Positions 18,189 through 26,340 of a DNA stretch of 64,000 nucleotides are shown in pieces. The stretch is taken from assembly GCF_040049215.1 (NCBI RefSeq), contig NZ_JBDZDN010000004.1:372001-436000 (forward strand), given 5' to 3'. Within the stretch, counting starts at the first letter, position 1. Each line of letters opens with the position of its first letter. This DNA is from Mesorhizobium_K sp040049215. Its GTDB lineage: Bacteria > Pseudomonadota > Alphaproteobacteria > Rhizobiales > Rhizobiaceae. The position numbers and the translations under genes were made by a program. A model generated the notes under the pieces. The model did not search any database. It had not been told where the DNA came from and was given only the letters and a program-made list of their open reading frames with translations.

Positions 18189-18499
18189 GCCCCGCCCCTT
18201 CCCCCGAAGCGGGATTCCACGCCACTGCTGCCCGAAGTCCTGGCGAAATTGAACTCTGCTTTTAGCCGAACGCCGCGCCCGCCGGTCTGACTGGTCGCAC
18301 CCTCCCCAATCAATTCTATCCCGGCATCCTCAAGAGCCGAAATCAGTTTCATCAGCGAATCGACATTGCCTCGGATCATCGCCCCGCTGGCCTCCATCCG
18401 CTGGATTGTGGGCACCGAAAGGCCCGACAATTCGGCAAGCCTGCGTTGGTCGATACCGAGGAGCGCCCTCGCGGCACGCAATTGGGGAGCAGTTATCAA
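18185..18499 (-). CDS. XRE-type helix-turn-helix regulator
   Basis: 104 aa. Residues 5-55 form a Cro/C1-type helix-turn-helix (LRAARALLGIDQRRLAELSG then LSVPTIQRMEASG), followed by LMKLISALEDAGIELIGE, an ending common to small stand-alone XRE proteins of rhizobia. The tail after residue 75 is low in structure and rich in Gly, Ser and Arg. Its stop overlaps the hyfB-like start by 4 bases, so it is the first gene of that operon and probably controls it and itself. Possible activators or ligands are not visible. Confidence 0.8.
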   Translation of the reverse strand: MITAPQLRAARALLGIDQRRLAELSGLSVPTIQRMEASGAMIRGNVDSLMKLISALEDAGIELIGEGATSQTGGRGVRLKAEFNFARTSGSSGVESRFGGRGGA

Positions 18500-18989
18500 G
18501 GGTCGCCGTTGTCAGCTTTGAGGCATGAGTTCTCCTTACTATAGCATACGTTGGAATGTGCAATGGTCAACTACTGATGTTCAGGCCATCGCTATCGATG
18601 GCTCGTGCGGCCCTAGGACGTTGCGACGCCAAGAAGGGAACGGTCGCAGCCACCAGCACCCAAAGCTTGCGAGGGAAGCGATGGCGATTGGCCCTGTGGA
18701 GTGTTTTAAAGGCAATAGCTAAGGATCTTGCGGTATCGTCACCGCGAAGGTCGGCAACGGGTCACCTATAGTCATCATGCCTTGTGACCTGGACGTCCGC
18801 TCTTGCCTTTTGGACGCCAAAAGCTGCTGGTCCGCTGCCGGCCCCGTTGCAGTCAGGCTACAATGCGCCTCAACTCGGCCGTTCAGTTCAACGTTTTCAA
18901 TCCCCGGAAGCAGACGCGATGACCATGATAGCGCTGTCCGTCGAATGGCTGCAAATGCTACAGACTGTCGGAGCCAACACTGCTCCCGC
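18500..18989. other. Intergenic region, no gene seen
   Basis: 490 bases between the XRE-type gene and the end of the LuxR gene. It must hold the promoter of the hydrogenase-like operon at its left end. Open frames here are short, have atypical composition and match nothing I recognise; no RNA gene, repeat or clear hairpin was found. Confidence 0.5.
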
Positions 18990-19790
18990 CTACATGCTCT
19001 TGAGATACAGAGACAAGAGTTGGGTCTGAGAAGAAATGCTGAGCTTTCGGTAGACGTTGCGGCGATGAACCTTGACGGTTCCAGTGGTGATGCCTAGTCG
19101 GCGCCCAACAGCCTCCGACGAATGCCCTTGAAGGACCAGATCGACGATCGCCGCCTCGCGTGCGGTCAAGTTGAGCCTGCCCCAAACACCCTCGACACGA
19201 GCTGGTACGGAGCTTGGCTGGCGTCTACCATGCCCATCCTGGTCGACGAAACGCGTTGCGAGGCTGCCCCAATGGCGCCTTACCAGCGCATCCACGAGTG
19301 GCTCGGCCATCTTGAGCTGCCGCCACTCGCGCGGCGAAAAGATTCGCGAGCTCGTCCGGCGCATAAGCGAGAGCACAACCGTCGTGTCCTCCTCCAGGCG
19401 CACGAAGAAGCCGATCTCTTCCGCCAGCCGCGTCTGCGAATAGTAGGTGCGGAAATACTCACTCGAGAAGAAACGGTCAGGCGCCAGATCAGACATGCGC
19501 ACAGCACCCGACAGGCCGTTGCGCGCGGCATGGTAGAAGGGGTCGAGCAGGTAAGGGCCTTTTTGATAGAGTCTGACGAAGACCTGATAGTCTTCCACCC
19601 CGAACGTAGAGTAGAGGTCGATCGGCCGTTCCGCCTGACGATAAGCGAAAACTACGACGAAATCGAAATGCGCCAACGCGGCCATAGCCTCGCCGAATGC
19701 ATCGCCAACTTCCCGATCTTGAAGGGAACCGGGCGCCAGTAGGGTGGAAACCACCCCCATCAGGCGGCCGAGATCCGGACCTTTGGTCAT
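18990..19790 (-). CDS. LuxR family transcriptional regulator
   Basis: 266 aa. The last 65 residues are a LuxR/GerE helix-turn-helix (LTAREAAIVDLVLQGHSSEA, then RLGITTGTVKVHRRNVYRKL). The first ~190 residues form an unnamed sensor region (FDFVVVFAYRQAERPIDLYS, then DPFYHAARNG) that looks GAF/autoinducer-domain-like in layout, but no specific ligand pocket is recognised. There is no receiver-domain phosphorylation site. The gene is divergent from the PotABCD-type operon across a 99-base gap holding an inverted repeat, so it most likely controls that importer in response to substrate. Confidence 0.85.
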   Translation of the reverse strand: MTKGPDLGRLMGVVSTLLAPGSLQDREVGDAFGEAMAALAHFDFVVVFAYRQAERPIDLYSTFGVEDYQVFVRLYQKGPYLLDPFYHAARNGLSGAVRMSDLAPDRFFSSEYFRTYYSQTRLAEEIGFFVRLEEDTTVVLSLMRRTSSRIFSPREWRQLKMAEPLVDALVRRHWGSLATRFVDQDGHGRRQPSSVPARVEGVWGRLNLTAREAAIVDLVLQGHSSEAVGRRLGITTGTVKVHRRNVYRKLSISSQTQLLSLYLKSM

Positions 19791-19828
19791 CGCAATCTAT
19801 ACCCCGCGAGGCGTGACACGCGCGAAAC

Positions 19829-19844
19829 TACCTCTCTTGGGGTA
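19829..19844. promoter_or_regulatory. Candidate LuxR-type operator
   Basis: TACCTCTCTTGGGGTA is an imperfect 16-bp dyad (TACC....GGTA) in the gap between the LuxR gene and the importer operon. Its right half GGGGTATA (19839-19846) is also an exact inverted match to TATACCCC at 19798-19805. Similar TACCCC/GGGGTA dyads are bound by stand-alone LuxR regulators of alcohol and amine pathways; assignment here is inferred from position. Confidence 0.45.
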
Positions 19845-19889
19845 TATCCCTTACGGGCAGCTTTTCGCTAGCCTGTCGCTTTCAGCCTG

Positions 19890-21002
19890 ATGGGAACTGC
19901 GGGTGATGGAGCCACAACGCCGGTGACAAGCAGGGTGTCAGGGGCCGCGACGAATGACGTCGAGTTCCAGGGCGTAAGCAAACGCTACGGCGAGGTGCTG
20001 GCCGTATCCGGGATCGACCTAGGCGTGCCAAAGGGGGCTTTCGTTGCCCTACTCGGCCCCTCGGGCTGCGGTAAGACCACGTGCCTCCGGATGATCGGCG
20101 GCTTCGAACAGCCCAGCGAAGGCACCGTGCTCATTGACGGCAAGTCCATGAACGGCGTGCCTGCCTACCAGCGCCCTGTAAACATGGTTTTCCAGCACTA
20201 CGCCTTGTTTCCGCATCTCGACGTCCAAGCTAACGTTTCCTACGGCCTCCGCCAACGCCGCCCGCGGATCGATCGCCGCGAGATCGACCGTCGCACGCTT
20301 GAGGCGCTGGAATTGGTCCGCCTTGGTGGCTTCGCCGCACGTCGCATTGACGAGATGTCCGGCGGCCAACAGCAACGGGTGGCGCTTGCGCGCGCGATCG
20401 TCAACCGTCCCTCGGTGCTGCTTCTCGACGAACCATTGGCGGCCCTCGACCGAAAGCTCCGAACAGCAATGCAGATCGAACTGCAAAGCCTGCAGCGAGA
20501 ACTCGGCATCACCTTCGTTCTCGTAACCCATGACCAGGAAGAGGCTCTTTCGATGAGCGATCTGGTCTGCGTGATGAACGCCGGGCGTATCGAGCAGATG
20601 GCGCCACCGCAGCAGGTCTACGACCGGCCGGCGACACTGTTCGTCGCTGATTTCGTCGGCAAGACCAACCGCATATCCGGCACAGTCGAAGCCGACGGCG
20701 CTTCGCTGCGTCTGGCCGACGGAAGGGCGATACAGGTTCCACGCAAAGCTCCGGGTGCAGCGACCGCGGTGCTGCGGCCAGAAGCGGTTCACATCGCGCG
20801 CGGCGACCGAAGTGACGGTTTCGCGGGTACAGTGACGCACCGCATCTTTCTTGGCAATTTCGTGGAATACGCGATCGCAGCGGACGGGCTGGGCGAGATG
20901 CTGGTCACGGCTGACCGCAGCGCGGCACGCCAGACAATCGATCCGGGCGAACGGGTAACGCTCAGCTTCGCCCCAGAGAGCCTGCTCATATTTCCGGCAT
21001 AA
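19890..21002 (+). CDS. Polyamine/spermidine-type ABC transporter ATP-binding protein (PotA-like)
   Basis: 370-aa ATPase of the PotA/MalK branch: Walker A GPSGCGKTT at 56-64, signature MSGGQQQRVALARA, Walker B VLLLDEPLAALD, then a C-terminal TOBE regulatory domain (from about residue 285; AVLRPEAVHIARGD). It energises the two permeases encoded 1.2 kb downstream. The ATG at 19890 gives about 24 residues before the ABC domain. First gene of a five-gene plus-strand operon. The family imports polyamines, putrescine, thiamine or related cations; sequence alone does not settle which. Confidence 0.9.
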   Translation: MGTAGDGATTPVTSRVSGAATNDVEFQGVSKRYGEVLAVSGIDLGVPKGAFVALLGPSGCGKTTCLRMIGGFEQPSEGTVLIDGKSMNGVPAYQRPVNMVFQHYALFPHLDVQANVSYGLRQRRPRIDRREIDRRTLEALELVRLGGFAARRIDEMSGGQQQRVALARAIVNRPSVLLLDEPLAALDRKLRTAMQIELQSLQRELGITFVLVTHDQEEALSMSDLVCVMNAGRIEQMAPPQQVYDRPATLFVADFVGKTNRISGTVEADGASLRLADGRAIQVPRKAPGAATAVLRPEAVHIARGDRSDGFAGTVTHRIFLGNFVEYAIAADGLGEMLVTADRSAARQTIDPGERVTLSFAPESLLIFPA

Positions 21003-21036
21003 AAAAATCAACCAGACGAAAAAAAGGGGAACGTGC

Positions 21037-22188
21037 ATGACCAAGTTCAGGACTACGCCGATCACCGCCGCCGAACTCACTGCCGAGTTCATGCGGCTGA
21101 AGCGCGGCTCCGTAACCCGCCGCCATTTTCTCGCTGTAACGGGGCTGGGGGCGGCGGCCGCTATCATGGGCCGCTCGGGTGTTTTCTCGCTCGACGCGCA
21201 TGCCCAGGAACTCGGCACGCAGATGTCGCTCGCAACCTGGCCGAACTACCACGATCCGGCGACATTCGAGGCTTTCACCGCCAAGACTGGCGTTGCCGTC
21301 GAGGTCAACGTGTTCGGTTCCAACGAGGAGATGCTGGCCAAGTTGCAGGCCGGCGGTACTGGCTGGGACCTGTTCGTGCCAACCAATTACACGATCTCGA
21401 CCTACGCCAAGCTCGGCCTGATCGACACGCTCGATCTTTCGAAGGTGCCGAACTTCGATCCGGCGACGCAGAACCAGCGCTTTACCAACGAGGGCACAAT
21501 AGACGGCAAGGCTTATGCATTACCAAAGAACTGGGGCACCACCGGCATTGCCGTCAACACGGGCAAGCTGAAGGCACCGGTGACGAGCTGGAAGGAATTC
21601 TTCGAAGTTGCGCAGACCGAGGGCGACGGACGCGCGATGGTGCACGACTACCAATTGACCACAATCGGCAACGCGCTGGTCTCGCTCGGCTATAGCTTCA
21701 ACTCGGTCGATGCAGCAGAACTCGCCAAGGCGGAGGAACTTCTCATCAAGGTGAAGCCGCACCTCTTCGCCATCAATAGCGACTACCAGCCCGCAATGCG
21801 CGCCACCGACGCCTGGATGACAATGTGTTGGACGAATGACGGCGCGCAGCTCAACCGTGACATGCCGGAAATCGCTTTCATTCTCGGCTCGGACGGAGGC
21901 GAGATCTGGTCGGACTTCTACGCGATCCCGACCAGCGCCGCGAACAAGCCTGCCGGCTATGCGCTCCTCGATTACCTGATGACGCCTGAAAACGCGGTCA
22001 AGGAACACATCGCAAACGGCACGCCGACCACCGATAGCCGCGTGCTGGCGCTGTTGCCAGCCGAACTCACCGGCAACAAGATCGTCTATCCGGACGAAGC
22101 GGCGCTGACGAAGCTGGAGTTCGGTGCGGCGGTCACCCTGACCGACCCGGCGCGTGCCGAGGTCATGGCACGCTTCAAGTCGGCCTGA
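21037..22188 (+). CDS. Spermidine/putrescine-type ABC substrate-binding protein (PotD-like)
   Basis: 383-aa binding protein. It carries a twin-arginine signal (TRRHFLAVTGLGAAAA, about residues 28-43), so it is probably exported folded through Tat, with cleavage after AHA near residue 58. The mature part matches the PotD fold (SLATWPNYHDPATFEAFTAK, GWDLFVPTNYTISTYAKLGL, KNWGTTGIAVNTGKL). It starts 34 bases after the ATPase gene, with AAAGGGG before the ATG. Substrate inferred only as an amine-like compound. Confidence 0.9.
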   Translation: MTKFRTTPITAAELTAEFMRLKRGSVTRRHFLAVTGLGAAAAIMGRSGVFSLDAHAQELGTQMSLATWPNYHDPATFEAFTAKTGVAVEVNVFGSNEEMLAKLQAGGTGWDLFVPTNYTISTYAKLGLIDTLDLSKVPNFDPATQNQRFTNEGTIDGKAYALPKNWGTTGIAVNTGKLKAPVTSWKEFFEVAQTEGDGRAMVHDYQLTTIGNALVSLGYSFNSVDAAELAKAEELLIKVKPHLFAINSDYQPAMRATDAWMTMCWTNDGAQLNRDMPEIAFILGSDGGEIWSDFYAIPTSAANKPAGYALLDYLMTPENAVKEHIANGTPTTDSRVLALLPAELTGNKIVYPDEAALTKLEFGAAVTLTDPARAEVMARFKSA

Positions 22189-22198
22189 TCGCACACGC

Positions 22199-23065
22199 AT
22201 GGCGCTTCAGGCCGGAACACGACGCAGCCTGGTGACGGCGGGGCTCGCTGCCCCCGCCGCGCTCTGGCTGCTCGGCTTCCTTGTTCTGCCCTTCCTCGCA
22301 ATGCTGGTCTTCGCCTTCGGGCAGCGCGCGCCCGAAGGCGGCTATTTGCCTGCATTCACCTTCGAACAGTTCCTGAACCTGCCGGCGCGCGCCACTGCTT
22401 TCGCCAACACGCTCATGCTGGCGCCGGTCGGCGCGATGTTGTGCCTCGTCGTCGGCTACCCAGTTGCCTACTATCTCGCCATACGCGCCGAACCGCGTCA
22501 TCGGTTGTTGCTCGTCTCGCTTATCGTTGTTCCGTTCTGGACAAGTTTGCTCGTGCGTACCTACGCGTGGATGTACATCCTTGGTTCGCGCGGTCTGCCA
22601 AACCTCCTGGACATGATCGGCTTGCCCGACATCCGAATGCTGAACACGCCCGGTGCCGTGCTGGTCGGCATCGTCTACGGTTACCTACCGCTGATGATCA
22701 TGCCGATCTACGTGTCGCTTGAGAAGCTGGACCGTAGGCTGCTTGACGCTTCGGCGGACCTGGGGGCGAGGCCTCTATCGACATTCATTGGCGTGACCCT
22801 GCCCTTGTCGATGCCGGGCGTCATGACCGGCACCGCACTGGTCACGATCCTGCTGCTCGGCGAATACCTGATCCCGCAGCTTCTTGGCGGCGGCAAGGTT
22901 TTCTTCATCGGCAACGCACTGGTCGACCTGTTTCTGCAGTCGCGGAACTGGCCATTTGGTTCGGCGATCGCCGTCACGCTGGTCGTCGTGGTAGTCGTTG
23001 TGCTGGCGATTGCTATGCGCATCGCCTGGCGCTTCGCTGGCACCCGGCGGGTCGACCTCGTCTGA
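22199..23065 (+). CDS. ABC transporter permease, PotB-like
   Basis: 288-aa inner-membrane permease with six helices and a binding-protein-dependent transport domain. The EAA-type loop that docks to the ATPase is present (DASADLGARPLSTFIGVTLP). I chose the ATG at 22199, ten bases after the binding-protein stop; an ATG at 22154 would overlap that gene by 35 bases and add charged residues before the first helix (AALWLLGFLVLPFLAMLVFAF). Forms a heterodimer with the PotC-like permease that follows with a one-base overlap. Confidence 0.9.
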   Translation: MALQAGTRRSLVTAGLAAPAALWLLGFLVLPFLAMLVFAFGQRAPEGGYLPAFTFEQFLNLPARATAFANTLMLAPVGAMLCLVVGYPVAYYLAIRAEPRHRLLLVSLIVVPFWTSLLVRTYAWMYILGSRGLPNLLDMIGLPDIRMLNTPGAVLVGIVYGYLPLMIMPIYVSLEKLDRRLLDASADLGARPLSTFIGVTLPLSMPGVMTGTALVTILLLGEYLIPQLLGGGKVFFIGNALVDLFLQSRNWPFGSAIAVTLVVVVVVVLAIAMRIAWRFAGTRRVDLV

Positions 23066-23892
23066 TGCGCGCGCTTGTCTTCGCTGTGTATCTGTTCCTC
23101 TACGCACCGATCGCGCTGGTCGTGCTATTTTCGTTTAACGCCGGCCGCAGCGCCAGCGAATTCACCGGCTTCTCGCTGGCCTGGTACAGCAAGGCGTTCT
23201 CCAACACTTTCCTGATCCAGGCACTCGTCAACAGCCTAGTCATCGCGACCATCAGCGCCGCCTTGGCCGCGGTGGTAGGCACAATGGCGGCCCTCGCCAT
23301 TGAACGTATGGGGCCACGCATGCGCACCATCTTCGACGCGCTGTTTGCTGCGGCGATTGTGGTGCCGGGCGTGGTCATCGGCATCGCCACGCTGGTCGCG
23401 CTCGCCGCGGTCTTCTCGGTCATCAATCCGGCAGTCGCCAGCATATGGCCCGGAGACCGCCCACCACAGTTCCGGCTCGGCTACGCGTCGATCATAGCCG
23501 CCCACGGACTGTTCTCGATGGCGGTGGTGACGATGATCGTCAGAGCACGAATCGCCAGCCTCGGCCGCGACATCGTCGAGGCGTCGAGCGACCTCTATGC
23601 GACGCCGCTGGGAACGTTCCGCCAGATCGTTCTGCCACAGATCATGCCGTCGATCCTCGCAGGCTTCCTCCTCGCCTTCACCTTCTCTTTCGACGACTTC
23701 ATTGTCGCCTTCTTTGTCGCAGGGTCGAATACGACGCTGCCGATCTATGTCTTTGCGTCAATCCGCCGTGGCGTGACGCCTGAGATCAACGCCGTGGCCA
23801 CCTCGGTACTCGTCGCGTCGCTTGTCCTCATCTTCGCCGCGCGTTTGCTGATGCGCGAGAAAAAACCCAGAAAGGCAGGAGGTGTCGAATGA
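23065..23892 (+). CDS. ABC transporter permease, PotC-like
   Basis: 275-aa inner-membrane permease, partner of the PotB-like protein. Six hydrophobic segments; docking loop EASSDLYATPLGTFRQIVLP and the PotC-typical SFDDFIVAFFVAGSNTTLP. Its start overlaps the previous stop by one base (TGATG), and its own stop overlaps the SDR start by 4 bases. The whole importer is thus one translation-coupled unit. Confidence 0.9.
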   Translation: MRALVFAVYLFLYAPIALVVLFSFNAGRSASEFTGFSLAWYSKAFSNTFLIQALVNSLVIATISAALAAVVGTMAALAIERMGPRMRTIFDALFAAAIVVPGVVIGIATLVALAAVFSVINPAVASIWPGDRPPQFRLGYASIIAAHGLFSMAVVTMIVRARIASLGRDIVEASSDLYATPLGTFRQIVLPQIMPSILAGFLLAFTFSFDDFIVAFFVAGSNTTLPIYVFASIRRGVTPEINAVATSVLVASLVLIFAARLLMREKKPRKAGGVE

Positions 23893-24650
23893 TCCTGAAG
23901 GATCGTGTCGCGTTGGTCACCGGCGCCGGCTCTGGTATCGGACGAGCTGGTGCCGTCTTGTTGGCGCGCGAAGGCGCGACCCTCGTCGTGCTTGATCGAA
24001 ACCACGAGACAGGCGCGGAAACGGTCGGGACGATCAGGGCAGAAGGCAACGACGCTGATTCATATGCTGTCGACGTCACCGACGACGACGAGCTTTCCGC
24101 AGTGATTGCGGATGTACTGGCGCGTTATGGCCGCATCGACATCCTGCACAACCACGCCGGCGCTCAGGTTTCCGGGGACCTCGAGACGGTAGACCCGGAC
24201 GGCTTCGACCGGTCGTGGGACCTTAACGTGCGCGCCCATTTCATGGCGGCGCGTCTGGTGATGCCGGCGATGAAGGCCGCCCGCAAGGGCGTGATCCTCA
24301 ACACTTCCTCGAGTTCCGGCGTGCTCTATGATCGAGAGATGATCGCCTACACCACCAGCAAGCACGCCGTGATTGCGATGACGCGCCAGATGGCGGGCGA
24401 CTATGGCCGCTTCGGTATCCGCGTCAACGCGCTGTGCCCTGGCTGGGTCGATACTCCGTTCAACGATCCATTCATTGCCCAGATGGGTGGCCGCGGCCGG
24501 ATCGAAGCCTACATGCAAGACAGAGTGCCGCTAGGCCGATGGGGCACTGTCGATGAGATTGCCGAAGCGATCCTGTTTCTCGTATCCGACCGGTCGTCCT
24601 ATATGACCGGCCAGATTCTCGTCGTCGATGGTGGCGAGACGGTTGTATGA
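23889..24650 (+). CDS. Short-chain dehydrogenase/reductase (SDR)
   Basis: 253-aa classical SDR: cofactor motif TGAGSGIG near residue 12, NHAG at about 89, catalytic serine in NTSSSSG, the Y-x-x-x-K pair in YTTSKHAV, and the PGWVDTPF substrate-loop region. NAD(P)-dependent oxidation or reduction of a hydroxyl/carbonyl. It overlaps the permease gene by 4 bases, so it probably acts on the imported compound or its product. The substrate is unknown, and an SDR is not usual in spermidine uptake operons, which hints at an amino-alcohol-like or other substrate. Confidence 0.88.
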   Translation: MILKDRVALVTGAGSGIGRAGAVLLAREGATLVVLDRNHETGAETVGTIRAEGNDADSYAVDVTDDDELSAVIADVLARYGRIDILHNHAGAQVSGDLETVDPDGFDRSWDLNVRAHFMAARLVMPAMKAARKGVILNTSSSSGVLYDREMIAYTTSKHAVIAMTRQMAGDYGRFGIRVNALCPGWVDTPFNDPFIAQMGGRGRIEAYMQDRVPLGRWGTVDEIAEAILFLVSDRSSYMTGQILVVDGGETVV

Positions 24651-24983
24651 GTCGATCGGCCCCGAATCTCAGCATTTGCTTTCTTGCTATAAGAACCGAC
24701 CCGCCTAACACCTTCCCTAAGCTGCCAGTCTGCAAAGCGCCTCATCTCGGACATCGAGCGCTTGTGCGAGAATATCAGGAAGCAGACGTTTCGGCATAGG
24801 CATCAGCATGCATGGGCATAGGCATCGGCAATGCCCGCGATCCGATTGAGCACTTGCTCGATCACAGGGGCCTCTCAGTCTTGCGACGATCGAGATTGCA
24901 CCTGGCCTGCGGATCGTTGGCGCGGAGGTGTTGTCCTGGCAGAGCGTCCACATCAACGGCCTTCCGGCCGACGCAGGCGTCTA
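24651..24983. other. Intergenic region, no gene assigned
   Basis: 333 bases between the convergent ends of the SDR and GST genes. It contains a short imperfect direct repeat (GCATAGGCATC at 24796 and 24817) and, on the plus strand, about 35 protein-like codons (ending near GLPADAGVYQAADLW) without start, stop context or recognised family. I see no terminator hairpin with a T-run. Confidence 0.4.
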
Positions 24984-25688
24984 TCAGGCAGCAGACCTCT
25001 GGACTGCGCCAGTTTCTCGCACCAGAAAGGCGTCGTGCCGGTCGAGAAATTCGAGCAGCCGTTCTGCATAGTCGACGCCAACGGCGTTCTTGACGCTGGC
25101 GCGGCTGGCTAACGACCGGCGCCAAGCGCCCACCTTAGGCAGTCCGTCGAAGACGTGGCTATCCGACAGGGTGTCGAACACATCGAAGTAGCGGAACACG
25201 GGTGCAAACACTGCGTCCACAAGGCTGAACGCGTCGCCGGAGAAGAAGGGACCTTCGTCCAGCGCGGCTTCGACGCGGGCGAATTTCGCTGCAAGCGCCG
25301 CAGCCTTTGCCAAATAGCCGGCTTCATCGCGCGCTGTCTCGAGCCCCCAAACGTCGCCGAGCACCGCCGAACCGAACTCCATCCACGCGCGATGGCCGGC
25401 ACGGTCGAGCGGATCGGTAGGGTGCAGTCGGGGACCGCTTAGCGCCTCGTCGATATACTCGCAGATCACTGCGCTTTCGAAGATGACGGCTTCGTTGCCG
25501 TCGTCGCGCCGGATAACAAGGAGCGGCACCTTGCCAAGAGGCGAGATCGTCGTGAACCAGTCCGGCTTGGCCGAAAGGTCCACATAAACACGCTCGAACG
25601 GAATGTCCTTTTCGGCCAGCACGATGGCCGCGCGCTGGACGTAGGGGCACAGGTGGTGGCTGATCAGGGTGAGCTTTTGCATAGACAT
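24984..25688 (-). CDS. Glutathione S-transferase family protein
   Basis: 234 aa. Thioredoxin-like N-terminal domain with the motif CPYVQRA (C14), as in omega/lambda-like GSTs that act through cysteine, and the cis-proline region GKVPLLVI; an all-helical C-terminal domain follows. It conjugates or reduces electrophiles or glutathione adducts in the cytoplasm. I took the ATG at 25688 because GAAGGAGG stands just before it; 15 codons further upstream would run through the operator region. Divergent from the MarR gene, with palindromes in between, so it is probably induced by a compound sensed by MarR. Confidence 0.88.
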   Translation of the reverse strand: MSMQKLTLISHHLCPYVQRAAIVLAEKDIPFERVYVDLSAKPDWFTTISPLGKVPLLVIRRDDGNEAVIFESAVICEYIDEALSGPRLHPTDPLDRAGHRAWMEFGSAVLGDVWGLETARDEAGYLAKAAALAAKFARVEAALDEGPFFSGDAFSLVDAVFAPVFRYFDVFDTLSDSHVFDGLPKVGAWRRSLASRASVKNAVGVDYAERLLEFLDRHDAFLVRETGAVQRSAA

Positions 25689-25721
25689 GGAAGCCTCCTT
25701 CAATGGGCTGACTCGCGATAC

Positions 25722-25733
25722 ATGCATATGCAT
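25722..25733. promoter_or_regulatory. Candidate MarR operator, left palindrome
   Basis: ATGCATATGCAT is a perfect 12-bp palindrome 33 bases upstream of the GST start and is continued by CTA, so it contains the ATGCATCTA half shared with the second site. Probably part of the operator controlling GST transcription. Confidence 0.5.
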
Positions 25734-25771
25734 CTACTTATCACCCCTTGCCTTGCCCTGCAAGATAGATG

Positions 25772-25783
25772 TAGATGCATCTA
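25772..25783. promoter_or_regulatory. Candidate MarR operator, right palindrome
   Basis: TAGATGCATCTA is a perfect 12-bp palindrome that ends on the first base of the marR-type start codon. A MarR dimer bound here would block its own gene, a usual autoregulatory arrangement. It shares ATGCATCTA with the site at 25728-25736. Confidence 0.6.
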
Positions 25784-26244
25784 TGTCGAAATCGTCTCAT
25801 GGTGCCACCAAGCAAGCTCCCAGCTCCGCTGCCATGCAAGCCTGGATCGCCCTCATGCGGACGCAGAAGCGGTTGCTGGATCTGGTCGAGAACGACCTCA
25901 AACGGGCCGGGTTGCCTCCACTCGGCTGGTACGACGTACTGCTGGAGCTATGGCGCGCGGACGGCGGGCGCCTCAGGCCGCTCGATATCGAGAAGCGCAC
26001 GCTGCTTGCGCAATACAATCTGTCGCGCCTGCTCGCCCGGCTCGAGCGCGAAGGGCTGATTGGCGTGGAGGCCGATCCCGAGGATGGCCGCGGCAAGTGG
26101 GCGGTTATCACGAGCGAAGGCCTGGCCGTGCGCGAGGCCATGTGGGCGGTTTATGCCGGCTCCATCCGCGAACATGTCCAGAGCAAGCTCAGCGAAGACG
26201 AGGCAACCCGGCTTGGAACATTGCTCGCACGGATTTCCACATGA
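25783..26244 (+). CDS. MarR family transcriptional regulator
   Basis: 153 aa. Winged-helix MarR fold: RTQKRLLDLVENDLKRAGLP, LDIEKRTLLAQYNLSRLLAR as the recognition region and LEREGLIGVEADPEDGRGKW as the wing with the DxR-like turn. Start chosen at 25783, directly after the operator, because the residues from an earlier ATG (25669) are not MarR-like and would overlap the divergent GST start. Divergent from the GST gene and likely its repressor; related MarR proteins release DNA on binding phenolics or oxidants. Confidence 0.88.
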   Translation: MSKSSHGATKQAPSSAAMQAWIALMRTQKRLLDLVENDLKRAGLPPLGWYDVLLELWRADGGRLRPLDIEKRTLLAQYNLSRLLARLEREGLIGVEADPEDGRGKWAVITSEGLAVREAMWAVYAGSIREHVQSKLSEDEATRLGTLLARIST

Positions 26245-26309
26245 GCCGGACGGTGTGATAGCGTGGCGGGCCATTCGACGAGTGTCCTTCCTGCGGCCTC
26301 GGAGAGGAG

Positions 26310-26334
26310 CGCTGGCCATCGGCGATGGCCAGCG
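26310..26334. terminator. Bidirectional hairpin between convergent genes
   Basis: An 11-bp perfect stem (CGCTGGCCATC / GATGGCCAGCG) with a 3-base loop sits between the MarR stop and the end of the DUF302 gene. It is followed on the plus strand by TGTTGTTCATTT, which is T-rich, so it should stop the marR transcript and may also serve the opposite strand. Confidence 0.65.
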
Positions 26335-26340
26335 TGTTGT

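Noticed and set aside
24840..24983. Protein-like stretch on the plus strand (near GLPADAGVYQAADLW)
   Set aside because: About 35 codons with no start, no recognised family and ending in the GST gene tail; could be chance, so not called as a pseudogene.
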